64,000 nt of DNA from CAJOLV01 sp045631885. GTDB taxonomy: Bacteria; Bacillota_I; Bacilli_A; RFN20; CAG-826. The translations under genes and the position numbers were made by a program. The notes under the pieces are model-generated. The model was not told the origin of the DNA. It was given only the letters and a program-made list of their open reading frames with translations, and ran no database searches. Positions 8,727-17,384 of this stretch are shown in pieces; position 1 is the first letter of the stretch; each line of letters starts with the position of its first letter. The stretch is from positions 1 to 64,000 of the forward strand of contig JAZQVN010000028.1 in assembly GCA_045631885.1 (NCBI GenBank), read 5' to 3'.

Positions 8727-10946
8727 ATGGCAAAAAGTGAGAAAAAACCTTTAGTGAACGGGGGATATCCCCTCCATACTTTCGAAGATGTAGAAGCAAT
8801 TTATGAAACATATATTACTTCTAAGGAAGATAGAGCGAGAATTAAATCCGCTTATGATTTTATCTTGCAAAAACATCAAGGCCAATTAAGAAAAAGTGGT
8901 GAGCCATATTATCATCATTTAATTGAAGTCGCTTATATCATTGCTAGTTTACACGCTGGACCAAATACAATTGTCGCTGCTTTATTACATGATGTCGTTG
9001 AAGATACTGATACCACAATCGCAGATATCACGAAGATGTGGGGAGAAGAGGTCGCTTTACTTGTTGATTCTTTAACAAAGATTCAAAGATTAAAACTCTC
9101 CAAGATGAACGCTGAAGAGTTTGAGGCGGAAGATCACCGTAAAATCTTCATCGGTATGGCGAAAGACATCCGTGTTATTTTGATTAAACTCGCCGATAGA
9201 TTACATAATATGAGAACTTTAGGAGCCTTATCTCCAGAAAGACAAATCGCTCTTTCTAAAGAAACATCTGAAGTTTTCGTTCCAATCGCTCACCGTATCG
9301 GTTTAGATTCGATTAAAAGCGAAATGGAGAATTTGTGTTTAAAATATCTCCATCCAGTCGAATATGAAGAGATCTCTAAATTATTAACCAAGAAAACTAA
9401 ATATTTAGTGAAATCTTTAGACGCTTTGAAAAAGAGAATTGCTGATATCTTATTTGAAAGAAATATTCCGTTTAGTATTTCTTCTCGTGTTAAATCAATC
9501 GCTTCGATTTATCAAAAGATGTATGAAAAAGGCCACGCCTTTAATGAAATATATGATATTTTAGCTCTTCGTATCATTACTGATACGGAAATGCACTGTT
9601 ATGAGATATTAGGTGTTATCCATAAATCTTATAAGCCTATCCCAGGCAGATTTAAAGATTATATCGCAATGCCTAAGCCAAACTTATACCAATCATTACA
9701 CACCACAATTGTTTCAGGTGATGGAAACATTTACGAAGTTCAAATTAGAACTGAAGAAATGGATGAAATTGCTGAAAGCGGTGTTGCTGCGCACTGGGCA
9801 TATAAAGAAGGAAGCGGCTATAACTCTAAACAAGAGCAAAGAGAAATTGAAAATAAATTACACTGGTTTAGAGACTTTGTCTCTATCTCAAACGAACATA
9901 GCGATGCTTCTGCCTCAGAGTTCATGGAGACATTAACTGAAGATATCTTTGAAAGTAATGTTTATGTCTTCACTCCAAAAGGCAAAGTCATTGAACTTCC
10001 TAATGGAAGTACACCAGTTGACTTTGCATATCGTATCCATACCAAAGTTGGTGATACAACAGTTGGAGCGTTAGTAAACGGAATGATGGTTCCGCTTAAC
10101 ACCATTTTAAAAACCGGTGATATGGTGGAAATCAAAACAAATAGGAATTCTCCTGGCCCAAGTGAAGGCTGGTTAGAATTTGTCCGTAGTAATTCTGCGA
10201 AAGCAGCGATTAAGAAATTCATTTCAAAAAAGAATGCATCTCTTGTAAGAGATGAAAGAATCGCGAAAGGTAGACAAGCGTGTATAGATGCCTTTAAAGA
10301 CCGCGAGATTGATGAAGAAGAGATGATGAATCTTCTCAATAACCCAACATTATTAGAACACTTTGGTGTCGATAGCGTGGATGACTTATTTGTCGCTGTT
10401 AGCGGTAGAAAACCATCAACCGCGGCGATCATCGAATATCTACATATTAAAAAGCCAGTCGTTCTTCCAACAGGCGGAAAAGCTAAGACTACATCAGGCA
10501 ATAACTGTCCAGTCTATTGTAGAGGCGCGGGTAAAGTGGCGATTACATTAGCCAATTGCTGCACCCCAATTCCAGGAGATGATATCGTCGGCTTTATTAC
10601 TAGAGGTAAAGGTATTTCTGTTCACAGAAGAAACTGCCCAAATATCGCTAATTCAAATGAAAGACTAGTGGATGTCTTCTGGAGAGAAGATTTGGAATTT
10701 GCTACTTACCCAGTCGATATTATTATCGAAAGTAGTGATAGACCGAACTTACTCGTTGATATCATGCACACATTAACCGCTCAAAAGGTGACATTAACTA
10801 ATTTGAATGCGAGAAAAAATCAATCAACATTAATTACCACAATCATCTGCTCGTTCTACGTGAGTGATGCGAAGAGATTAAGCGATATCTTCACGATCTT
10901 AAAAGGCATCACTGGCGTTTATAACGTCTCAAGAATGATTCATTAA
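8727..10946 (+). CDS. rel: Bifunctional (p)ppGpp synthetase/hydrolase (RelA/SpoT homologue)
   Basis: This enzyme makes and degrades the stringent-response alarmone. In order it has an HD hydrolase domain (LLHDVVEDT, HD at 88-89), a synthetase domain (FKDYIAMPKPNLYQSLHTT), a TGS domain (VYVFTPKGKVIELPNGSTPVDFAY), a conserved-cysteine helical region (NCCTPIPGDDI) and a C-terminal ACT domain. At 739 residues it is a full-length long Rel, and both active sites look intact. No ribosome site is present; TATATC ends six bases before the ATG, which suggests a leaderless transcript. hisS follows 10 bases downstream with its own ribosome site, as in the Bacillus rel-hisS-aspS order. Confidence 0.96.
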   Translation: MAKSEKKPLVNGGYPLHTFEDVEAIYETYITSKEDRARIKSAYDFILQKHQGQLRKSGEPYYHHLIEVAYIIASLHAGPNTIVAALLHDVVEDTDTTIADITKMWGEEVALLVDSLTKIQRLKLSKMNAEEFEAEDHRKIFIGMAKDIRVILIKLADRLHNMRTLGALSPERQIALSKETSEVFVPIAHRIGLDSIKSEMENLCLKYLHPVEYEEISKLLTKKTKYLVKSLDALKKRIADILFERNIPFSISSRVKSIASIYQKMYEKGHAFNEIYDILALRIITDTEMHCYEILGVIHKSYKPIPGRFKDYIAMPKPNLYQSLHTTIVSGDGNIYEVQIRTEEMDEIAESGVAAHWAYKEGSGYNSKQEQREIENKLHWFRDFVSISNEHSDASASEFMETLTEDIFESNVYVFTPKGKVIELPNGSTPVDFAYRIHTKVGDTTVGALVNGMMVPLNTILKTGDMVEIKTNRNSPGPSEGWLEFVRSNSAKAAIKKFISKKNASLVRDERIAKGRQACIDAFKDREIDEEEMMNLLNNPTLLEHFGVDSVDDLFVAVSGRKPSTAAIIEYLHIKKPVVLPTGGKAKTTSGNNCPVYCRGAGKVAITLANCCTPIPGDDIVGFITRGKGISVHRRNCPNIANSNERLVDVFWREDLEFATYPVDIIIESSDRPNLLVDIMHTLTAQKVTLTNLNARKNQSTLITTIICSFYVSDAKRLSDIFTILKGITGVYNVSRMIH

Positions 10947-10956
10947 GGAGGAAATT

Positions 10957-12279
10957 ATGCCAATTATCAATGTTAAAGGTACTCACGATGTGATCGGAGA
11001 TGAAGCCAATTTATATTCTAACGTTGAGAACGTTATGCGTTTTGTCGCGGAACAATTTTCATTTAACGAAGTCCGCCCTCCAGTTTTAGAACATAGTGAA
11101 TTATTTGTGAGAGGCGTGGGAGAAAGTAGCGATGTCGTTAGAAAAGAAATGTATACATTTCTCGATAAAGGAGATAGAAGTTTAACTCTCCGTCCAGAAT
11201 TCACCGCGGGCATCATGAGAATGATCGTCCAAAACAAATTATATGCGACTAATGATTTACCACTTAAATATTTCTATTTAGGTCCGGTCTTTAGATATGA
11301 AAGACCTCAATTAGGTAGATATAGACAGTTCAACCAATTCGGTGTTGAATTAGTCGGTGGCCAATCATCTTTAGGAGATGTTGAAGTCATCTCTTTAGCC
11401 TATAAGATTTTAAAATCTTTACACTTAGAAAATGTCGTTTTAAAGATTAATACTTTAGGTGATGAAGAAAGTAGAAACAATTACCGTGCAGCGTTAAAGG
11501 AATTCTTTGCTAAACATATTGAAAATATGTGCGAAGACTGTAAATGCCGTTATGAACTTAATCCATTAAGAATCTTAGACTGCAAAGTTCCTGAAGATCA
11601 AGAAATCGTCAAGGACGCTCCTAAGATGTCTAATTATATTTCCGAAGCTAGCAAGGCTAGATTTAATGAAATCTTAGCTTTATTAGGTGAATTAGAAATT
11701 CCTTTTGAGGTCGATGATTCTTTAGTGAGAGGTTTAGATTACTATTCAGAAACCGTTTTTGAATTCCATTACACATCCGCGACTGGAAATAATTATGGCG
11801 CGATAGGTGCGGGTGGACATTATTCACACTTAGTGAAAGAAATCGGTGGACCAGACATTCCTGGCGTTGGTTTTTCTTTCGGTATCGAAAGAATCGTTTC
11901 TGTTTTAAGAGATGATGGTTTACTTAACGAAGAAAAAGTAAAATCCACAGTGGATTTCTACGTTATGCCATTAGGCGAAGAAAATAAGAACTACGCTTAT
12001 CATATCGCTTCTAAACTTAGAGACTTAGATTTCATCACTGATATCTGTTTAGATAAAGCCAAATTACCAGCGATGTTTAAACGCGCTGAACATAGAAATG
12101 CTTTCTTCGCTGTTATCATTGGTGAAAACGAAGTCAAAGAAGAAAAGATTATTGTGAAAAATTTAAAGACACAAGTCCAATATGAAGTGTTAGAAAAAGA
12201 TATCTTAAATGATATCTATGATATATATGACGCAAACTTCGATTGCGAAAACTGTAATGAAGATTGCTCAAAGAAATAG
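10957..12279 (+). CDS. hisS: Histidyl-tRNA synthetase
   Basis: A class II synthetase that charges tRNA-His. Motif 1 is in the N-terminal part, and motif 2 (TLRPEFTAGIMR and FRYERPQLGRYRQFNQFG) and the histidine motifs (RGLDYYSETVFEF) are clear. The anticodon-binding domain ends near residue 420. The protein then has a tail, DCENCNEDCSKK, with three closely spaced cysteines that is not part of a normal HisRS. AAGGAGG lies just upstream of the ATG. No T-box leader is seen. Confidence 0.95.
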   Translation: MPIINVKGTHDVIGDEANLYSNVENVMRFVAEQFSFNEVRPPVLEHSELFVRGVGESSDVVRKEMYTFLDKGDRSLTLRPEFTAGIMRMIVQNKLYATNDLPLKYFYLGPVFRYERPQLGRYRQFNQFGVELVGGQSSLGDVEVISLAYKILKSLHLENVVLKINTLGDEESRNNYRAALKEFFAKHIENMCEDCKCRYELNPLRILDCKVPEDQEIVKDAPKMSNYISEASKARFNEILALLGELEIPFEVDDSLVRGLDYYSETVFEFHYTSATGNNYGAIGAGGHYSHLVKEIGGPDIPGVGFSFGIERIVSVLRDDGLLNEEKVKSTVDFYVMPLGEENKNYAYHIASKLRDLDFITDICLDKAKLPAMFKRAEHRNAFFAVIIGENEVKEEKIIVKNLKTQVQYEVLEKDILNDIYDIYDANFDCENCNEDCSKK

Positions 12280-12289
12280 GGGAAATGTT

Positions 12290-14014
12290 ATGAAAAGAAC
12301 TTGTTTAAATACTGAACTTAGCGAAGCTAATGTCAATCAAGAAGTCACCCTTTTAGGTTGGGTGAGCAAAAGAAGAAACTTCGGTTCCATTCTTTTCATC
12401 GACTTAAGAGATAGAAGTGGCATTATCCAAATTATGGTTCCTGACGCTGATAAAGTTCCAGATGTCCGTAATGAATATGTCATTGAAGTGACTGGTACAG
12501 TCAAACTTAAAGAACAACCAAATGAAAAATTAAAAACTGGTCATATTGAAGTAGTGGCGAAAGAAATTAAAGTTATCAACACTGCGAAGACCACTCCTTT
12601 AATCATCGCTGATGAAACTGATGCCTTAGAAGATACAAGGCTTAAATATCGTTATCTCGATTTACGCAGACCTTTAATGCAACATTATTTCGATATTAGA
12701 GACACAATCAAAATTACAACTCATAAATATTTACACGAACACAATTTCATAGAAATTGAAACCCCAATGTTGACCGCTTCTTCTCCAGAAGGTGCAAAAG
12801 AATATTTAGTTCCTTCTAGAGTTCATCCAGGAAGTTTTTATGCTTTACCACAATCCCCACAAATGTTTAAACAACTTTTGATGGTCGGTGGATTTGAAAG
12901 ATATTATCAAATCGCGAGATGCTTTAGAGATGAAGACTTAAGGGCGGACCGTCAACCCGATTTCACTCAAATCGATATTGAAACATCTTTCCTTGATCAA
13001 GATCAATTCTTAGAAATGATGGAAGGATTAATTAAAGAAATCTTTAAAAACACAATTAATTACGATGTGAAGTTACCACTTCGTCAAATGACTTATAAAG
13101 AAGCAATGGAAAGATTCGGTTCTGATAAGCCGGATACAAGATTTGGCCTCGAACTCCATGACTTAAAAGAAGTATTTAAAAATACTACTTTTGAAGCGTA
13201 TAAAAATGCAGAAGCCATCAAAGGTATTTGCGTTAATGGTGTCGCTTCAGAAACTAGCCGTAAAGTTATTGATAATTTAACTTTAGAAGCGAAGAAATTC
13301 GGTTTAGGCGGTTTAGCGGTTATTAAGAAAGAAAACGGAGAATTAACCGGCTCTTTTGTGAAATTCTTATCAGAAGAAGAAAAAGAAGCTTTAATTAAAG
13401 AATTAAATGTTAACGATGGAGATATCTTCATCATCGCCGCTGGTCCATATAATAGAGTCACCCCATTATTAGGTGCAATCAGATTACAATACGGTAAACA
13501 ACTTGGTTTAATTAAACCAAATACATATGATTTATTATGGGTCATCGACTTCCCAATGTTTGAAAGAGATTTAGAAACCGGTAATATGGTCGCTTCTCAC
13601 CATCCATTTACCCGTCCAAAAGATGAAGACTTACACTGGTTAGATGAAGATCCAACTAAGATGTTAAGCTATGCTTATGATATCGTTATTAACGGTTATG
13701 AAGCTGGTGGTGGTACCCTTCGTATTTATGACCAAGATGTCCAAAGAAAGATCTTCAATATCTTAGGTTTGTCTGATGAAGAAATCCAAGCCAAGTTTGG
13801 TTACTTCGTTGAAGCTCTTCAATACGGCACACCTCCACATGGTGGAATGGCCTTTGGTTTAGATAGATTAGCGATGATTTTAGGTGGCACAGATAACATC
13901 AGAGACGTTATCGCCTTCCCAAAGAATTTAAGCGCAGTTTGCCCGATGAGTGGCGCCCCAACAGAAGTCACAGAACAACAATTAGCGGACTTAGGCATCA
14001 AGATTGTTAAATAA
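12290..14014 (+). CDS. aspS: Aspartyl-tRNA synthetase
   Basis: A class II synthetase of 574 residues. It has an N-terminal OB-fold anticodon domain (LLGWVSKRRNFGSILFIDLRD), the catalytic core (FRDEDLRADRQPDFTQIDIE), the bacterial GAD insertion (about 280-410) and motif 3 (GMAFGLDRLAMIL). An upstream in-frame ATG inside hisS exists, but the start used here (MKRTCLNTEL) fits the family and has AGGGG eight bases before it. It begins 10 bases after the hisS stop. The glutamine- or asparagine-type specificity of the enzyme was not examined. Confidence 0.95.
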   Translation: MKRTCLNTELSEANVNQEVTLLGWVSKRRNFGSILFIDLRDRSGIIQIMVPDADKVPDVRNEYVIEVTGTVKLKEQPNEKLKTGHIEVVAKEIKVINTAKTTPLIIADETDALEDTRLKYRYLDLRRPLMQHYFDIRDTIKITTHKYLHEHNFIEIETPMLTASSPEGAKEYLVPSRVHPGSFYALPQSPQMFKQLLMVGGFERYYQIARCFRDEDLRADRQPDFTQIDIETSFLDQDQFLEMMEGLIKEIFKNTINYDVKLPLRQMTYKEAMERFGSDKPDTRFGLELHDLKEVFKNTTFEAYKNAEAIKGICVNGVASETSRKVIDNLTLEAKKFGLGGLAVIKKENGELTGSFVKFLSEEEKEALIKELNVNDGDIFIIAAGPYNRVTPLLGAIRLQYGKQLGLIKPNTYDLLWVIDFPMFERDLETGNMVASHHPFTRPKDEDLHWLDEDPTKMLSYAYDIVINGYEAGGGTLRIYDQDVQRKIFNILGLSDEEIQAKFGYFVEALQYGTPPHGGMAFGLDRLAMILGGTDNIRDVIAFPKNLSAVCPMSGAPTEVTEQQLADLGIKIVK

Positions 14015-14041
14015 ACTTTATAAATTGTTAATTTATAAGAA

Positions 14042-14070
14042 AAACTAAAAAACTACTAATTATCTACTAG
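14042..14070 (-). repeat. Triple 11-bp TTAGTAG-type repeat, copy 1
   Basis: On the minus strand two units, CTAGTAGATAA and TTAGTAGTTTT, stand 11 bases apart, followed by a weaker third (TTAGTTT). Plus-strand hits are CTACTAG at 14064-14070 and CTACTAA at 14053-14059. It lies between the aspS stop and the terminator, about 70 bases upstream of the tkt -10. Confidence 0.6.
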
Positions 14071-14109
14071 GCGTTTTCTTGAAACAAATATTGAGGAAAC
14101 GCTTTTTTC
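14071..14109 (+). terminator. Terminator after aspS
   Basis: GCGTTTTCTT (14071-14080) pairs with GAGGAAACGC (about 14093-14102), then CTTTTTTCTT. It closes the rel-hisS-aspS transcript. Confidence 0.85.
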
Positions 14110-14140
14110 TTATCTTAATGAATTATCAAAATAATGCGTT

Positions 14141-14146
14141 TATAAT
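14141..14146 (+). promoter_or_regulatory. -10 element of the tkt promoter
   Basis: A perfect TATAAT lies about 43 bases before the tkt ATG. The -35 is weak (ATGAAT at 14118-14123, 17-base spacing). The leader holds the ribosome site AAGGAGAGAG. Confidence 0.6.
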
Positions 14147-14189
14147 GAATGTGTATTATTTCACATAGCCGAATAATAAGGAGAGAGTT

Positions 14190-16151
14190 ATGAATTCAAT
14201 TGACAAATTAGCTATTGCCACGATTCGTTCGCTTTGTATTGACGAAATCAATAAAGCCAATTCTGGTCACCCAGGTATGGCTCTTGGTAGCGCACCAATA
14301 CTTTATACTTTATTTACTAAGCACTTAGTCAGCGATCCAAAAGAACCAATGTGGTTCAACCGTGATAGATTTGTTTTATCAGCGGGTCATGCAAGTGCTT
14401 TATTATATTCAATGCTTCATGTCGCTGGATATGATTTACCACTTGATGAAATCATGAGATTCCGTCAAATCGATTCATTAACTCCAGGCCATCCAGAATT
14501 TAGACATACAGTTGGTGTTGATGCCACAAGCGGACCTTTAGGTCAAGGTATCGCTCAAGCCGTTGGTATGGCGATGGCGGAAGCTTCTATCGCTGCTAAT
14601 TATCAAGATGGAAACAAGATTATGAACCATTACACATATGTGTTATGTGGTGATGGCTGCTTACATGAAGGTATTTCTCAAGAAGCAATCTCCTTAGCAG
14701 GACATCAAAAATTAAATAAGTTAATTTTGTTATATGACGCGAATGAAGTTACTTTAGATGGTGCATTAGAATTATCATTCTCTGAACAAGTGAAAAATAG
14801 ATTCCTAGCCAGTAACTGGAATGTTTTAGAAGTCGAAGACGGTAATGATGTCGACGCAATCGACAAAGCCATCTGCTCAGCGAAGAAATCAATGAATAAA
14901 CCAACGATGATTATGGTTCACACAGTCATCGGTTATGGTTCTAGTAAACAAGGAACTAGTAAAGTCCATGGTTCTCCTTTAGGAGTAGAAGACGGTAAAC
15001 ACGCGAAAGTTGATGTTTATGGTTTTGACCATGAAGACTTCTATATCCCTCAAGAAGTTTATGAACATTTCAATAATACCTTTGGTAAAAGAGGTCATGA
15101 CGCTAGATTAGCGTGGTTAGAAGAAGTGAATAAACATCCAGAAGGAAAGAAATTCTTAGAATTAGCGAATAACGATGTTAGTAAATATCTCGATGTTAAA
15201 TTACCAGAATTCGTCGAAGGTAGTGCGACCTCCACAAGAGTGGCCTCTGGTAAAGCCCTTAACTTCTTTATGAAAGTCTTACCAAACCTCATCGGTGGAT
15301 CCGCGGATGTCGCTGGTTCAGTGATGACAAAATTAGATGATGGAGTTAACTTCGATGCTTTGCATCGTAAAGGTCATAATGTCAACTGGGGCATTAGAGA
15401 ATTCGCGATGGCCGCAGCACAAAATGGTATGCTATTACACGGCGGCTTAAGAAGTTATGTCGGTTGTTTCTGCGTCTTTGCCGATTATATGAAACCAGCC
15501 ATCCGTATGGCGGCCTTAACTCATTTACCAGCGATTTATTTATTCTCTCACGATAGTATTGCTGTGGGAGAGGACGGCCCAACCCATCAACCAATTGAAC
15601 AATTAGTGATGCTTCGTTCTATTCCGTTTACAAGAACAATTAGACCTTGTGATGAAAGAGAGACTTATGGAGCTTGGTTAATGGCTTTAAAGAGCTTAAA
15701 TACTCCAACATCCTTGATATTATCAAGACAAAATCTTCCATTAATCCCAGGAAGTAGTGTGGAAGGATTAGAAAAAGGCGCTTACGTCATTTCTAAAGAA
15801 CAAAAAGAAGCTCAGTTCGTTTTAATCGCCACTGGTAGTGAAGTGTCTCTCGCGATTGACGCTCAAAAAGAGTTATTAGAAAAAGGTATCGACGTCCGAG
15901 TGATCTCCATGCCATCATGGGAACTCTTTGAAGAACAAAGCGAAGAATATAAACAATCCGTTCTTCTCTTAAGAAGAAAGAAGAGAATCTCCATCGAAAT
16001 GTTATCGACATTCGGTTGGGATAGATACGCGAAATACCATATGGGTATTGATACATTCGGCGTATCCGCGCCTGCGAAAGACGCGATTAAGAAATTTGAT
16101 TTCACAAGTGAGCATCTCGTTAAACTTGTTGAATCAATCTTAGCTAAATAA
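14190..16151 (+). CDS. tkt: Transketolase
   Basis: A thiamine-diphosphate enzyme of the non-oxidative pentose phosphate pathway, moving two-carbon units between sugar phosphates. It has the N-terminal motifs NSGHPGMALG and SAGHASALLY, the cofactor motif GDGCLHEG with a following DAN, the transketolase signature region (HDSIAVGEDGPTHQPIEQL) and a C-terminal domain. At 653 residues it has the usual length. A strong ribosome site and promoter precede it, and a terminator follows directly. It is monocistronic. Confidence 0.95.
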   Translation: MNSIDKLAIATIRSLCIDEINKANSGHPGMALGSAPILYTLFTKHLVSDPKEPMWFNRDRFVLSAGHASALLYSMLHVAGYDLPLDEIMRFRQIDSLTPGHPEFRHTVGVDATSGPLGQGIAQAVGMAMAEASIAANYQDGNKIMNHYTYVLCGDGCLHEGISQEAISLAGHQKLNKLILLYDANEVTLDGALELSFSEQVKNRFLASNWNVLEVEDGNDVDAIDKAICSAKKSMNKPTMIMVHTVIGYGSSKQGTSKVHGSPLGVEDGKHAKVDVYGFDHEDFYIPQEVYEHFNNTFGKRGHDARLAWLEEVNKHPEGKKFLELANNDVSKYLDVKLPEFVEGSATSTRVASGKALNFFMKVLPNLIGGSADVAGSVMTKLDDGVNFDALHRKGHNVNWGIREFAMAAAQNGMLLHGGLRSYVGCFCVFADYMKPAIRMAALTHLPAIYLFSHDSIAVGEDGPTHQPIEQLVMLRSIPFTRTIRPCDERETYGAWLMALKSLNTPTSLILSRQNLPLIPGSSVEGLEKGAYVISKEQKEAQFVLIATGSEVSLAIDAQKELLEKGIDVRVISMPSWELFEEQSEEYKQSVLLLRRKKRISIEMLSTFGWDRYAKYHMGIDTFGVSAPAKDAIKKFDFTSEHLVKLVESILAK

Positions 16152-16156
16152 TCATG

Positions 16157-16182
16157 AGGGCCACGAAAGTGGCCTTTGTTTT
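16157..16182 (+). terminator. Terminator of tkt
   Basis: GGCCAC (16159-16164), loop GAAA and GTGGCC (16169-16174) are followed by TTTGTTTT. Confidence 0.9.
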
Positions 16183-16194
16183 GAGATATTGACG

Positions 16195-16225
16195 TTGAAA
16201 ATCATAGTCTTTTTTGTATTATAAT
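16195..16225 (+). promoter_or_regulatory. Promoter of small RNA candidate 1
   Basis: TTGAAA (16195-16200) is 16 bases before TATTAT (16217-16222), which overlaps a perfect TATAAT (16220-16225). No reading frame follows. Confidence 0.7.
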
Positions 16226-16229
16226 AGTG

Positions 16230-16308
16230 AGCTGTCCGAAAGGACCGGGTCCAACCTAAACGAGGAATAGGAGACTCCTGTCCTCTCCCTAGAAATAGGT
16301 TTTTTTAT
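16230..16308 (+). ncRNA. Unassigned small RNA candidate 1 (about 80 nt)
   Basis: A strong promoter at 16195-16225 and a terminator (CCTA, GAAA loop, TAGG, then eight T at 16288-16307) bound a segment with no open frame. It holds a GTCC-GAAA-GGAC hairpin, a GGACC/GGGTCC repeat, and nested AACCTA/TAGGTT, GAGGA/TCCTC and AGGA/TCCT pairings. TCCTCTCCC in the 3' half is exposed in some folds and is complementary to GGAGAG-type ribosome sites, including that of tkt just upstream. I do not recognise the family: it lacks the GGAAGCAGC signature of SRP RNA and is too short for 6S RNA. The 5' end is inferred from the promoter. Confidence 0.6.
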
Positions 16309-16417
16309 TATTATGTCTCTTTAGAATAAAGAGTCTCAATAATATATATCTATTTCATGATATGAACAAAGGAAAAATAACGAAATAATCACAATTGCTT
16401 AACCAACTCAATAAAAC

Positions 16418-16446
16418 TTGAAAAAACAAGCGGAAAACGATAAATT
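16418..16446 (+). promoter_or_regulatory. Promoter of structured RNA candidate 2
   Basis: TTGAAA (16418-16423), a 17-base spacer and TAAATT (16441-16446). The predicted start, about seven bases downstream, falls at the 5' edge of the closing stem of the RNA. Confidence 0.6.
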
Positions 16447-16450
16447 GTAA

Positions 16451-16575
16451 TTACCAAAGGTGGAAAGTCAACGTTCGACCACGGCGCACCCAATGCATGG
16501 GGTGGATCCCAGCGATCCGAGAAACACGGCTGTCTCGGTTGGTAAACAAATGTGTCCTTCGTGGACATTTTTTGT
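16451..16575 (+). ncRNA. Unassigned structured RNA candidate 2 (about 125 nt, multibranched)
   Basis: TTACCAA (16451-16457) pairs perfectly with TTGGTAA (about 16539-16545) and encloses several hairpins: GTGG/CCAC with inner GTC/GAC, CACCC/GGGTG around an 8-base loop, GATC-CCAGC-GATC, and CCGAG/CTCGG around a 12-base loop. A terminator follows (TGTCC, TTCGT, GGACA, then T-run, 16553-16573). The segment is clearly richer in G and C than its surroundings, as structured RNAs in AT-rich genomes usually are. It is cloverleaf-like but has no T-loop or anticodon arm of a tRNA. I could not match it to SRP, 6S, tmRNA, RNase P, T-box or a riboswitch class. Confidence 0.65.
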
Positions 16576-16594
16576 TTACACAAAACATTTTCTT

Positions 16595-16623
16595 TTGTAA
16601 GTTTGATATATTTCATATATAGT
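16595..16623 (+). promoter_or_regulatory. Promoter of the yqhY-nusB-xseAB operon
   Basis: TTGTAA (16595-16600), a 17-base spacer and TATAGT (16618-16623). The -10 ends 4 bases before the first ATG and 10 before the second. Confidence 0.6.
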
Positions 16624-16627
16624 ATTA

Positions 16628-16972
16628 ATGGATATGGGAAGATACGTTTATATTGATAAAAACTCATCAAAAGGTAGATTCGGCATTGGGATCAATGTTT
16701 TCACTCACCTTGCTAATCAAGCTTTAGATCGCGTTCCAGGACTAGTGGAAGAACCAGTTGAATCTCGTAGCGGTCATCATTTACAAGTGAATAACTCTGA
16801 AATCACTATCCATCATTCAACAGTTTATGTCAAAGTTAACATTAATGTTAAAAATGATGCAAAGTTAGATAAAATCAAAGAATTAATCACTAATGAAATT
16901 AGTTCATCATTTATGATGGTCGCAGAACAAATCCCATTAGAAGTCAAAATCAAAGTCGATAACATTATTTAA
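16628..16972 (+). CDS. yqhY: Asp23/YqhY family envelope-stress protein
   Basis: A small Asp23-family (DUF322) protein of 114 residues. Its place directly before nusB and xseAB matches Bacillus yqhY, whose product is linked to control of fatty acid synthesis through acetyl-CoA carboxylase; that role is family knowledge, not seen here. The core resembles other members (GRFGIGINVFTHLANQALDRVPGL, VYVKVNINVKNDAKL). There is no ribosome site and the -10 ends four bases before this ATG, so the second ATG at 16634 (MGRYVYI) may be the true, leaderless start. nusB begins one base after the stop. Confidence 0.82.
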   Translation: MDMGRYVYIDKNSSKGRFGIGINVFTHLANQALDRVPGLVEEPVESRSGHHLQVNNSEITIHHSTVYVKVNINVKNDAKLDKIKELITNEISSSFMMVAEQIPLEVKIKVDNII

Positions 16973-16973
16973 T

Positions 16974-17384
16974 ATGCCTATTTCACGTCAACAAGAACAC
17001 TATATTGTCATGACAGTCATTTATGATGAGCTGTCTGATTTTGTTTTAGGTGATGGTAAAACATTTAGAGACGCCAGAGAACTTATGTCTTCACTTTGTG
17101 AATGTCCATATGAAGAAGTCAGTGACTATGTGAAAAATGTCGTCGCTTATTCTTTGAATAATTATGGAAATATCAAAGATGCATTTGTTCCACATCTTAA
17201 AGATTGGAAATGGGAAAGATTACCATTATTAACTCAATCAATTTTAATTATGAGTTATGCTCATATGAAAGTGGAAACAGTCGATAAAAGAATCGTTATT
17301 AATGTCGCAGTGGATCTCGCGAAGAAATATATCGAACCAAAACAGGGGAAGTTCGTTAACGCCATATTAGATGAGGTGCTTTAA
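16974..17384 (+). CDS. nusB: Transcription antitermination factor NusB
   Basis: NusB binds boxA RNA with NusE (S10) during rRNA transcription. The 136-residue all-helical protein has the family pattern near its end (LPLLTQSILIMSYAHM, INVAVDLAKKY, KFVNAILDEV). It starts one base after the yqhY stop and its TAA overlaps the xseA ATG (TAATG), so translation is likely coupled along the operon. Confidence 0.92.
   Translation: MPISRQQEHYIVMTVIYDELSDFVLGDGKTFRDARELMSSLCECPYEEVSDYVKNVVAYSLNNYGNIKDAFVPHLKDWKWERLPLLTQSILIMSYAHMKVETVDKRIVINVAVDLAKKYIEPKQGKFVNAILDEVL

Noticed and set aside
12209..12289. Longer aspS frame starting inside hisS
   Set aside because: The extra 27 residues do not fit AspRS, and AGGGG sits before the internal ATG.
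16495..16520. GGGGTGGATCCCAGCG resembles the T-box core AGGGTGGNACCGCG
   Set aside because: The match is partial, the terminator that follows is not mutually exclusive with it, and the next gene is not a tRNA synthetase or amino acid gene.
16451..16545. Cloverleaf-like fold read as a tRNA or tRNA-Sec
   Set aside because: There is no TTC-containing T loop, no anticodon arm of the right size and no CCA position.
16389..16670. 93-codon open frame on the minus strand across the RNA region
   Set aside because: It covers the structured RNA and its promoter, has no ribosome site and no protein-like composition.
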